NCBI GenBank assembly: GCA_001986395.2
Contig: MQVO02000005.1
Coordinates: 620,001 to 684,000, forward strand
DNA length: 64,000 nucleotides
Reading direction: 5' to 3'
From: Irpex lacteus
Lineage: Eukaryota; Basidiomycota; Agaricomycetes; Polyporales; Irpicaceae
Below the pieces are notes generated by a model. The model saw nothing but the letters and a program-made list of their open reading frames with translations, had not been told where the DNA came from and did not search any database. This document shows positions 49,101 to 59,986 of this stretch, piece after piece. Both the position numbers and the translations under genes were made by a program. How positions within the stretch are numbered: the first letter of the stretch is position 1; each line of letters starts with the position of its first letter.

Positions 49101-50501
49101 CATCATCCAGGCAAGCTGCCATTATGTTTGGGAATGCCCATCATGATAAAAAGAATAAAGCAACTGAATGCTCAGTAACAAATGGTGCGGAAGGTATTGT
49201 AGTTGGTTGGAAAAGCAAAACCATTGATGCAGAGCATGATGCCTTGGAAATCTTGTTTGTGAAACTGACAGCCAACCCGACACCAGTACAGTTACCCGGT
49301 CTTCCTGAAAATGTTGTGCCTATTGTTGCAGAACCAATAAACATAGGTTGTAAAATTCATGATGGAAGAACTATTGACATTACACGTACTCAAGTACCTG
49401 TGTTACTAAACTTTGGTATGACAGACTTTGCATCCCAAGGTCGCACCCGAAAGTATAATGTAGTTGACATTCAGAACTGCAAAAATCATCAAGCCATATA
49501 TACTTGTCTGTCAAGAGGGTCCAGTTACAACGGAACTTTAATAATTCAAGACTTTTCAACAAGACACATGACAGGTGGACTCGATGGATATTTGAGACAA
49601 GAGTTCCGTGAGTTGGAGCTGTTGGATGAAATCACCAAGTTGCGTTTCAACAAAAAGCTACCAGCAGGTGTCTTTGGGCAAACAAGATCACACTTGATAT
49701 CATCTTATCGTAAAAAGAAAGGTGATAAATATACTCCCAAAGCTATGCCTAATGCTTTGAAATGGTCAGAATCAGAGCCATACAAACTGGCAGACCCATT
49801 TGATGAGGCAGAATGGGAAATTATTGATCATAAAAAAGTAGCAGAAAACATAGCAACAGAGATTGACAACAAAGTTACCAAAAAGCCACGCAATATACGA
49901 CAGGCGAACTATGTTACGGCTCAAGGTACAGCAAGATTACCACAACTTAGTTCTTCTTCCAAACATGTCCAACATAAACGAAAGCACAGTGAAATGCCAA
50001 ATATGCCAAACAAGCGACCTACAATAGAAATTAGCATGTTGAGAGAAGAAGGTCCAGTGGGTTTCGTCTGGCATGATGAAACATTCAGTTGTGCGTACGA
50101 TACTTTATTTACTATCTTGTTAGACATACTACGTACTACACCCTTTGATTGGAGAAATATTGTAGAACTGAGTGGAGGATACTTGCAAAGTTTTGATTTA
50201 ACATTCAGTTCAGACGACGGTACAAGTTTGGAAATGAAAAGACAAGCTGTTCGTCAGTTGTTATGCAATGACTATCCCACTCAGTTTCCATTGTCTAGAG
50301 ATGGAGCAGATATACATGAGCTATGCTATTACATGTTAAACTTAGGGGGAGCATCAGGCAGAAGAGCTCTCTACTGTAAAAATTGTAAAGAGGAGGTAAA
50401 GTCTAAAGTACTGAATCAAATCATGTTACTACATTGTACAAACGAAGTATGGAAAGGAAAGACAATAAGAGCAGGTTCTGCAGCTGGGCAAAGTATATCA
50501 A
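43139..50501 (+). pseudogene. Helitron Rep/helicase protein, broken by two frameshifts and an insertion
   Basis: This is the rolling-circle replication initiator and PIF1-type helicase of the element. The first frame (43139-46078) has an N-terminal zinc-rich region with LANGLWLGDVPPEL (about 44330-44375). The Helitron Rep domain follows, with WFITFAPADVNHP and the two-His motif GRLTLHMHMLVWI (about 45707-45745). Near 46065 the frame shifts, as if two bases were lost from a GTGTG run, and continues as CLDNKYHTCKARFP. The second frame holds a chromodomain-like insert, an acidic linker and the helicase: Walker A GGMAGTGKSQ (about 48180), Walker B FLDEVSM (48420) and GDFAQLPP (48537). Near 49145 one A seems to be missing from an A-run. 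The third frame completes the helicase (YTCLSRGSSYNGTL, about 49500) and starts a USP-like domain (SCAYDTLF). It is cut at 50501. Confidence 0.85.
46815..46982 (+). other. Chromodomain-like insert in the Rep/helicase protein
   Basis: The region reads KWDVEYIIKHDWL, then KLMFLIQWAAGDTTWENLYT, then AMDDYLERLG. This matches the chromodomain order: two short strands with V-E-x-I, then the strand L-x-x-W followed by T-W-E-x-x-x-x, then the C-terminal helix. Two of the three aromatic cage positions can be placed (Trp before DVE, Trp in IQW). The third (usually F/Y after KG) is not aromatic here. An acidic Ser/Asp stretch follows at about 47040-47210. Chromodomains target LTR elements to methylated histone H3. 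That role here is an inference. Confidence 0.6.
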
Positions 50502-50919
50502 ACTTGTGGGAGTGTGGCCATCAAGTGGCAGGTAACGATTTCTGAGTGTCTTTTTGCTAAATATCTCTTGAAATACTGCAGCTACTGACATTTGGAGCTC
50601 ATATTCGGAATCCTGAGCAAAATCCGGTCCAGAAATCATATTTTCATTTTTCACACTTGCACATAACTGTGTTATGTGACAACATCTGGAAACAGCAAAA
50701 TAAGCGCCAAAAGAAGCGGTGAGCCTATACCACTGCCCTCTTGAGCTATCTGAAAGAAAGCATGTGATCATTGAGCATAACATCCTTTAGGAACCAGTTT
50801 ATTCACAAAAGTATACAATTTATATGATTTGTCTACTTGATTAGCTTCAAATTGCTTACTAAACAGTATTGACCAATCTAGCTACCTCAAATATTTTGCT
50901 TCCGCTAACTTTGCCTAGA

Positions 50920-50988
50920 TTGGCTAAGCATGATTACATACATCTTCAGAAGGTTGCGGGTTCCAATCCCTCACAGACCACTTTTTTG
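50920..50988 (+). repeat. tRNA-like module A in the right nested element
   Basis: TTGGCTAAGCATG resembles an A-box. It is followed by CTTCAGAAGGTTGCGGG and TTCCAATCCC (B-box/T-arm) and, after ACAGACCA, a run of six T residues at about 50982-50987. No matching 5' acceptor strand is visible. The mirror copy is at 34980-35048 on the minus strand. Modules A and B share CTTCAGAAGGTTG, so they may have one origin. Confidence 0.4.
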
Positions 50989-51271
50989 TTTCACCCATTC
51001 TCTTATCCTATAATGCTTCATAAAATACCATTAAATGTAAAAATAATCCATTGCCACATCTGTGATTTTTATATCACTTAATATGGCACATAATATGATG
51101 GCGCTCAGGTCAGTTACTATTTTACTATGCCTAACCATATATCGTTAATTCAAACATATATACATTATAATAAATTATATTTAACGCACACCCATGTCAA
51201 TAGATTATTTTACCCATTTTACAGTATTTTCTGGACTCTACATGATCAAAAGTGAGCAACTTATAAAATAT

Positions 51272-51338
51272 GACCCAAGGGGGAATTGAACCCACAACCT
51301 TCTGAAGCAGTTGGTGCGAGTTGCTTGCGCACTTGGGC
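51272..51338 (-). repeat. tRNA-like module B in the right nested element
   Basis: Inverted copy of 34630-34696 with the same acceptor-like pairing and B-box. Confidence 0.45.
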
Positions 51339-51692
51339 GCTTTTGTCGGAGTTTGGCTGGGTTTGAACCTCAAGTCCTCATCCAATACCATCCAGCTCAT
51401 ATCTCTCCTCATAGATGGGATTACCTCATGGTAGTTTTACCATCTGGTAGGCCTACTCCGTAGCTATAATCTGGTGCAACAATCATATCGAATGACTTAG
51501 TTTTGGGCTCTCTATCCATCAAATACAGATTCCCATAAAAAAGCGCCCAACTACAAATGTTTCTAATGGAGCTTGTTACTCAGTAACAGAAGGCACATTC
51601 CCACGCATTGACAGCAGGTCGCGTTACTGACAAAACCTGGCAGATCCTGACCGAACTGAAGACGATTATCTTCGTTACACTCAGAAATCGTA

Positions 51693-54600
51693 ACTTCCAC
51701 AACCGGCTGAACTTACAAAGTATATGTTCCACGTCGATAACATTCACCAAGAACTCACGCAGGCCTCTGCTTGTAAGCAAGAAACCCAAGTCCTCATGGA
51801 AGTCGTCTATCGCCTGGACAAGTCCTTCAGGAGATTCGACGGGGTCAAAGTCGTCCTTTAAGTAACCAAGCAGGTGTAAGCCAGACATGGCTCCTCGATC
51901 CACGTCGCCTATGGTTCTCGCCATAAATTCCCAGGTAGGAAGTTCCACCAGTCCGTAGGATACCATATCGGCGCAGAGCAAATATACGGACAACTTCCCA
52001 CAGCCTGGTAGTCCGTGTTTGCCCTTTATGCGCCAAAGCAATGCGTGCATGTCCTCGAAGGACAACGGCCACTCCTGCTCCTCGGGCCAGTCGCATTTCG
52101 AGGCCACTTCCCAAAAGTGCTGAGCGTTTTCTATGACGCGATCATGTATAGGCTGACCGAGGGCTCCGCGATTGCAGAAGAAGTCTTCGGCCTCATCAGG
52201 AAATTTGGTGCGGAGGCTAGCAACGTACTTGTTCCAGTCAACGAGGTCGGCGAACATTGGTTTCATGAGTTCCTTAGGTCGCAGAAGGTAAGCCTGGGTA
52301 TTGAACATGATGTTACGAAAGAGAAGGGCGTTGAAGAACCCAGTTCGCGATCGCATGAACGAAAGGTCCAAGTTGGCCATCATTATTCTCCTCGAGGGAC
52401 CTAGTTCTCGCATACACATACGGGCGTCGGGTTGTTCATAGATGAAGAGTTGAGTGGGAGTAAGAGAACTCGGGTCCCCTGTCTCTAAGGCTTTCGAGAC
52501 GGCCCGAGTGTCCAATATGAGTTCAACGACATTACGACGGCGGTCGTACACGCCACAGGGTAAGTGAGTATTTTCTTGAAATCACGACCATTATGAGTTG
52601 AAGAAGCACGCTAAGAAAAATAAGCCGCACTCACCTATATGATTCGATTTCTCGTAGTTAAGCTGCAGGGAATACGCTTGGCTTAGACGCAGGAAAGACC
52701 TGTAGGATTCGTTCAACAGTGTCACAACATCCCGGGTCCGACTGGAGGCGGAGCGAAGATGCGTCGCGAAGTCGTTCATGGCGTTGGGATCGTACGGTAA
52801 AATCCTGTCGGTTGTTCTGGAGTTATAGTTGTGAGGGGCGTTCTTGAACAAGAATCGAGGCAACGCCGAGTAAAGGTCCCATACACGTGGAAAGTATAGA
52901 ATACCGGGTCCGAATACTTGAAGGAATTCGTCGATTAATTGGGCCCGTCCCTGCATAACGAAGCTGGAAGGGAGGTCAAACCAAAACCGTAAGATGCGTC
53001 CTAGATACGTGGCGGATACACGGTTAAGCTCCTCGCCAGAGAGTCGCTTTCGAGTCTTCGTCCGTTGCAACAACGCCCAATCCGGTTCGATATAGCGGTT
53101 ACTCGGAGAGCCATGATCTTTTATATACGACCGGGAGTTGAACACGATGGGTAGCTTGACAGACAGGCGAGCTTGAATGTCACGAAGGAGCTCCTCTATC
53201 CAGCTGGAAGGGGACTCGGTGAAGGTACCGCGCTGGAAGATCTCGTTGCATAGGACATGTTCCATATCAATGACGGTTTTGGCGAGTCTGTGTTCGTGCA
53301 GCATAATCCGTTGACGAAGTATAGAGTTCCAGATGCCGCTGTTGGCTTCTTGTTGCTTGGCAATCGAGAACGTCGAGAGATAGTTCGATAACGTTGCGGG
53401 GTCCATCCGAAAGGGAGTGTCAATCGATTGGTAAGAGTCAAGAGAAGCCATTGAGTCGCATACTACTCCCAGGGATCCGGAGTGAATGAAAGACAGGCCA
53501 TACGTGAGGCGGTGCACGTCACGTATCACCATGTCTGCAGTCAGCGATTCGCAGTACTCTTTGACTGCGTGTGATGTCAACGATCGTTTCCCAAACAAAT
53601 AGTATACGATCGACTTACTCTTCTTCAATCGACGCTGTTTTCCATCCTCGTCTTCCAAACGGGGCTTACGTTGGACACCAGCAACTAAAACGTTGGTAAA
53701 TCAATCGCCATTGGTGGTGCACGTACAACAGAACTCACCTATCTTGTTGGCATTCGTGTTTGCCTTCGCAGTTGAGGTGGGTGTGGGAGGGAGTTGAGGA
53801 TGAGTTAATGTAGAAGAGGTACTCGGTTGAGCTGCGTTAGGTGTCGAGGGAGTTGACAGCGACACCGAAGAAGGCCTTGCATTTTCTGGCAAGGAGTTGG
53901 CAGCGCCAACGGCGTTAAATACCACCATCTCGCTACCACGGGTGTGGACAGGGCTGCCAGTAGAAGACGAGTCTGAAAGCGCCTCGTCATTTGCGTCGAC
54001 CAGTGCATATCGCAACTCGCTCGGGTGATACCATAGCCCAGGGTCGGGAGAAGGACCGGGCAATGGACCAGGCGTTCGAGCACGAGCTACGTGGTCAGGG
54101 AGGGATGCAGATCTCAGGACAGCGTCGGGTGCCGTGGTATTGACACTTCCAGGGAGGAGGGGAACGGGATCGATGGGGCTTTGCGAAGGATCGTCCGATT
54201 CATCACTGAATGAGCTAGATCGACGGGGAGGAGCCTCGCGGAGGTGACAGGACGTCGTACGCAGGTTGGAGACATTGGCAACGTCGGTAGCGAGTGACAC
54301 TTCTGGCTCGCGATGGCTAAGAGCAACTGAGCCCGTTTCGGAACCCTGGTCCTGACCAGGGGATACAGGACGATGGTCTTTCGTCGAGGCTGCCCGATCC
54401 GTGTCTGAATCCTCATTTTGGAGAGAGGGCACAGGAGAATAGCGGTTGACCCCGCCTTCCGAGGCTGTATCTGAGCCCTCACCATGGCCAGGCGGCACAG
54501 GAAGGTAGTCCTCGTCCACGCCTTCTGATTCCTCGTCTTCCGAGCCCGTCTCGAGATCCTCGACCTGAGCAGGGGGAACAGGAGGGTATTCGTCCGCCAT

Positions 54601-57110
54601 GTCTTCTGAAGGGGTACCGAGGAACCCGATCGACTCCAACAAGGCTTGATCGAACGAAGCTGAACGAGACCCGTCTTTATTACAAGTTAGAAAGAATAAT
54701 GCCTCTGAGAGTGACCAGGGTGGCTCACCTTCTTCGTCCGAGGCATCCCGAGGGTCATTTAAGCCAGACAAGTCGTTCTGATTGGGTCTTTCTACGACAC
54801 AGTACATGCACATATTAGCCACACTATTTACTGTAGACGATGTCACGGTTTATACCTTTCCTCGTCGAACGCCGCACGTCACCCTTACGACGTTTCTCTA
54901 CCTCACCAATCCTCTTACTTCTCTTGCGCAGGCGATCTCTAATGTCTTCCGCCTCGTCGTTATCAGACTGCGCGGCACGTCTGCGCTTCGTCCGCTTCTT
55001 GCGAGGCGGCAGAACAGTGGCTTTCATGTCATCGTAAGGAGGCAGTGGAAGTACACGCCGTGTGGGGAGTTTGTAACCTTAGTCGGTCAGTAAGGATGCA
55101 TTGGAAGAAATGAAAGAATTCTCACTGGTGGGACGAGTCTTCTTTCCTCGGTCGGTAAGATATTCAGGTTTAAAAGGGTTGGGCGCGACCTCCGCTATCC
55201 CTCTAGCCATACGGTTGTATAAAACGTCCAACATGTCGATTTGGGCTTGAACGTGGCCTTCTGTGTACCGAACCTGCACGTCATCGACAGGGCCCATGGG
55301 CCAAGGCTCCAAGTCGACCAATTCGCCATCTTCGTCGCCGTACTTAAAGGCCCCCAAGAAATCGGTCTTCCGGATTTCAACGCGAAGAGCAGGGGGTAGT
55401 TGCTCCATAACGTCGTGAGCCCATAGCAACAAGCCACGGGCAAGATAGTTGACGACCGCTCGTTTATCCATCGTCGTAATTCCATCTTGCGCCATAGTGG
55501 TGTGTCCTGTGTAGTAACCTTGCGGAGGGATATTGTGTGGTCCGCCGGTACTGTGAGCGGTAAGATAGAAAGGGAACTTGGAATCGCGCATCATGCTAAA
55601 GCAGTGGGACGCTTTGCCGAGGACGAGGGACTTTGGAGGGTAGCTGATGAGAAGGGCACGACTCGCCCACTTGGGAATAGGGCACAAGTCCGGAACCAAG
55701 GGACGGGTACTGCCATGTAGTTGTAGACCAGTGAAGAAAAACTGTTTACTGCACGCAAAAATGAGATCTCGATAGAGGATTACGATAGACTCAACCTACA
55801 AAGGCTCTAGCACAGTATAAAATCCGCTACCCAAGAAATGCATTCGGCCAGGCTCCCACCCGCCGCCTTGCGGGAGATCTGATATGACGGTAGCGCAGGA
55901 CAAGTGGGTGGGAGAATCTGCTTTATCAACATGACGGCCCCCGAACCGACCGTTCGTGGCAGCAAGTGACTGCTCTGTAAATAGATAAGTTAAGTAAACG
56001 AAACTGCATGGGGTCTCGCCCTACATACCTTCACCCACACGCTGAGGTTCTGCAACGTTCAACTGGCACGAGGGCCACATGTAGTTCTCGTATGTTCCAA
56101 TTCGCGGGCTGTTCACGAGTTCGGCGTACGATTCGAGAATAGTCTTCAAAGATTCTGGTGCCATGCGAGTCCACATCTCCATGTTATAGTCCATGCAACT
56201 CTGCGACAAATGTGAGGACGGGTACGAATATACGACAAGGCGAGGGCACGTACTCTGAGAGTTTCTTTGACAGCAAGCTGAACCGCGTCCAATTCCCCGT
56301 CGATGATCTTGAAGGCGGCAGGTGGACCAGAGGTATTCATGCGCTTCTCAAGCATGTTGGATAGCCCGTAGCAGCGAGTACCAACGTTCACTTCGCTAGC
56401 GCGAGATTGTTCTTCGAACCAAATTCTGCGATTGTCCCTAGTGTCCTGCGGACCCAACAGAACGTCGCGGCACTTGGTCAAAGCGTCGCGCTTGCTCTTC
56501 ATGACAGGATCTTCATCCCTGTAACAAGTCAACACGGTACAATCATGTCATTGGTGTATTATTTACTTTGTGGCAATCAGAATCTGCAAAGAATCCTCCA
56601 TGGCATCACCGTGCTGACCAATGTCTCTAGCGAACACAGCATCCCCTTCCTGTAGCTCAATAAGGCCTTCGAGTTCTACGAATAAATGTGAGTTATATAT
56701 GCATGCACGCACAGAAATAACATACCAGGATTACCTCCAGGGGCGTTGGTCAAGCCGGTGGGAGTGTCCATCTCAAGAGCCCTGGCACGAGCTCTTGCAC
56801 TAGCTTCTGGCGAAGAATCGACGAGGTATACGTAAATAACGCCCTTGCCTTCCGTGTCTCGTACGGTACTAAGCTGAGGATGAACGCCGGCGGTGTACTT
56901 GTACAGGTGGGGCAGGGATGGGTGACGACCGGGAACGTCGAACACGTCCAACCCCGAAAGGACTTGGGGATCATCGGACCGAACGTCGTAGAGCAAACGA
57001 GGATTAAGATCGTTGGCAGGCATAAAGCGGGAAGTTACTGAGCGTTGGAGATTGCGAGGTACGAGGAGAAGTAAGAGTCGACGAAACTTGGTGAAGAAAA
57101 GGCCACGCAA
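51693..57110 (-). CDS. TET/JBP-family dioxygenase fused to a helical base-modification-like domain (3' end displaced)
   Basis: Minus-strand exons join in frame from MPANDLNPRLLYDVRS (57021; a longer start at 57110 is possible) to 51693. The catalytic core is typical of TET/JBP 2-oxoglutarate/Fe(II) enzymes. It has GGRHVDKADSPTHLS with the HxD pair at 55925-55933, then SDLPQGG and EPGRMHFLG. After an intron FFFTGLQLHG supplies the second His (55715-55717), and SRALLISYPP supplies the 2-oxoglutarate Arg (55658-55660). A basic linker (RKKRTKRRR) and an acidic/Pro region with four degenerate repeats (DEYPPVPPAQ, EDYLPVPPGH, NRYSPVPSLQ, KDHRPVSPGQ) follow. The C-terminal 600 residues are helical. 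ALLFRNIMFNTQAYLL and GLPGCGKLSVYLLCADM resemble the alpha-GPT-PPlase/HMUDK helical group. The expected role is oxidation of 5-methylcytosine or thymine in DNA. The last 11 codons lie at 35466-35498. Confidence 0.72.
53990..54620 (-). repeat. Degenerate protein-level repeats and Pro/Ser-rich linker in the TET/JBP fusion
   Basis: About four units of roughly 30 residues each contain [Y/H]-x-PV[P/S]-x-x-x followed by acidic residues (ETGSEDE, DTASEGG, DTDRAAS, ETGSVAL). After the repeats a Ser/Pro-rich stretch continues to the exon end near 53740. It probably works as a flexible spacer between the two folded regions. Confidence 0.5.
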
Positions 57111-59986
57111 CGCCCATGGTATTTATACATATGGGAGAAACGACCGACTAAGCACATAATGTCAACATACAGCGGATGTAAACTCGATACGAAGACTTAC
57201 AGATCGTAGAGTTCCGACTCCCGAAAGGGGCTGACAGTGGTCGATACCCGCAGGGAGTAAACGATCGACATGCGACGTCGGTCGGCGAAGGCGGAAGGTA
57301 AGGACAGATAGGGGCAGGGTGGCAAGGAAGCATGAAAGAGGTTCGAAAGTGCGGCTGCAGAGGCGGAAGAGGTGGAAAAGGGAATGGCGGCAAAGACAGG
57401 AACCACGAAGAGTGAAAAGACATTGTGCTAAGACTCGGATGGGAAGACTAGACAGGATCATAACGGCGGAACAAGCGACCGATGGACGACGGGAGGGAAC
57501 AATACTTCGGTAGACTCCACAAGATTCGCCACAGGACAGGAGTTGCCACATAATGGAAGAGCGAGCGAGAGACGGATGCCATCGAGGAGTGGCGGGACGA
57601 AAATAGGAACGCGGCTACGATCAATCCACAACCAAGAAGACACGACAGTCATCGGGGGAAGAGTAGTAATGGAGCATCGATTAAGCCAAAGCAACGACCA
57701 CGTGCGGCAAGCAGATCATTGGGACTGAGGCGGACGGGATAGGTTGAGACCAAGGCGATCGAGAACAGAGAAAGCACGCCAACCGAAGAAGGGCTTGGAA
57801 AAGCCTAATCGGTATAACATGACGATCACATCCGACTACGGCTGACAGAGGCTGGGCCTCCATCGTGAACGACGCACTACTATGTATGCCCCAGGAGTCA
57901 GATCAAGAACGGCGCTCTCATCGTCGAGAAAGAAGACGCACAGTTGAGTGATATTAACTGGGAGGAATAGCAGCAAGAAGCTGGGTGGTGGAGCAATCCA
58001 AAGGAAGGAACCGTGACAATCGGCTGTAAGACCATGCCTCACAGTAAGGGGAAAGACCTCAGGGTATATAAGGAAGACGTACTGTCGTCGTACAACACAG
58101 AATGGGCGAGAAAACGCAACAGATTGTGTGCCGCATTATCTCTGAAACCTGAAGCTTAACAGGGGGTATGAGTATCACGCCTAACTCTTCTCGCACAAGG
58201 ATAATCGTCACGTAAGACGAATTGACCAAAAATCGACTTCATTCGATTTGCTTCCGCAATGAAGTCGATTTTTGGCTAATATTGATTATGTACAGGAACC
58301 AGGACAAACGCGATCGATCGACAGTAACCCGGCAGGTAGGCTCGTGAACATACCACCGTACACTACCGTGTATTGATACTTAACATACAAATACAAGTCC
58401 GACGACGCAAGCAGATGAGCTAGTATACAAACGTGTAACTCACCAAATGATACGCATGTCATTCTCAGCAAAGCGAAGGCGAGGGCGAGTGTCACCTGGA
58501 CGGGTGCTTATCGTGCTACAGGATACGGCCATCAGAACGTTGCATAACAACAAGCAAAATCCTACAACGGAGGCACTCACTCGTAAGGCTGTACAATGGC
58601 CGCTTGCAATGGGTATACCCAGTAGATGCTCAGACCGAGAACACAATGCCCTGAAACCAACAGGAGCGCGTTAGACACGTACAGACCTCCAGACAACGCG
58701 AGTAAAACGAAGAAACAACCAAAAACTATTGATCTAAAGCGATAACACTGAACTTACACCACATAGCATCAAGACGATGGTGGCTTGAAGTGAACGATGA
58801 TGTCATAAAACCGCCAAAATTCGTTCAAAAAACCGATAACGGAGCGCGACGCGCTAAAGATCGTTCGAGAAGCCAACCGCCTTACATACAAGAGGAACGA
58901 CTAGAGAAACAGTATGATACACGCCTCCCACGTACATGAAAAGGAGGGTCTATCTGTACTGGATCAACGAGCAGCATATACTCACTAAGTAAGGGTTCGC
59001 GCTCGTAACTACACCTAACGTCGACCTTCCTCCACGTCGGATATGCGACCAAACCTTGCACGGACTTGCCTTGAGGCCTGTACTCTCGACCTGACCATCA
59101 GTCGTCTTCCCCAGCAATGTTAGACAAAGCCGAGGACGACAACTAGCAGGTAAGAGGAAAAAGAAGGAAACCACATCAACGCAGACGTATCATGCAATGA
59201 AAAACTAGAGAGAAACGCACCTCGTAACCCATAGAGGCACGACGGCCGACCCACACTTGAAGAACTTGACCATCGACGGCGGCGACGAACGAGACGATGA
59301 AGGTTAAAGGCAAGATGGAGAGATAGGAAACAAGCGCAGAAGTAAGGCGCTGCCACGAGGTATCCCACGCCACAAAGTGATGGGTTCCCAAAAGAGAAGT
59401 AAACGCCCAGCACACCACGTGCGGAACAGTCGCCCAAGACACGGCCTTCGCGTCTGAACAACTTCACCTCTCCCTTCATCTCTCACCGCCATCCGATATT
59501 CGTTTAGCTTTGTCTAACATTGCTAGGCGCGATATTGCGATACACCACACCCCTCTATTATCCTCAATACGCCTAACAGTGGTTTAATCGACACAAAGAA
59601 GACAGAAACTATCGCCGACTCGGAATCGCGGTCTATAATCAAGGGTCTAAACTGGCAAGTAAGTGGCGATCATTGACTCGACGACACAGTTGGAGGCGAC
59701 GTGCTGATATGACGGTGAAGCTAGGACTACGGTGGTCAACCCGCACCAGTAATACACAACACTATAACCGGTAGCATGTAAGTGTCCTTTTTCCTCGCGA
59801 TTACAACGAAAGCTCAACGCAGAACACGACGATGCTATGATATGCCAGTACAGCCTTACTATTATCTTGTAGTACACGTCGCTCCGCCGCAAGCCCAGCT
59901 TTCTATAAGTATGTACCTTTAGAAACTTCTAGCCAATGTAGACGCATACTTACCATACAATACACGCAGTTACCGTACGCATCAAC
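57111..59986 (-). other. Region without a clear gene; possible decayed membrane-protein gene
   Basis: Several minus-strand frames are hydrophobic, for example HVVCWAFTSLLGTHHFVAW and ALVSYLSILPLTFIVSFVAA near 59250-59420, and AVVG-like stretches near 58440-58600. They may be exons of a multi-span membrane protein. I could not chain them: frames close soon after each candidate acceptor. A degenerate gene is possible. The stretch 59500-59986 contains the divergent promoter of the gene starting at 59987. Confidence 0.25.
58226..58275. repeat. Perfect 18-bp inverted repeat (hairpin) with 14-nt loop
   Basis: CCAAAAATCGACTTCATT at 58226-58243 is the exact reverse complement of AATGAAGTCGATTTTTGG at 58258-58275. 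It lies in a non-coding part of the cargo and has no counterpart elsewhere in the window. Confidence 0.85.

Larger units (their letters stand above)
50502..51692 (-). mobile_element. Nested non-autonomous Helitron-like element, right copy (1,191 bp)
   Basis: Inverted copy of 34276-35466, identical over every stretch I compared. Its left junction is in the Rep/helicase reading frame (..GQSIS at 50500) and its right junction is in the dioxygenase gene (..SRLWK at 51693). Each insertion leaves only an ambiguous A at the junction. Near-identity of the two copies means that they inserted recently or have been kept alike by recombination. Confidence 0.75.

Noticed and set aside
51693..54846. KDZ transposase next to the TET/JBP core
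   Set aside because: The exons chain in frame to the dioxygenase and show helical base-modification-like motifs. The KDZ transposase catalytic layout was not found.
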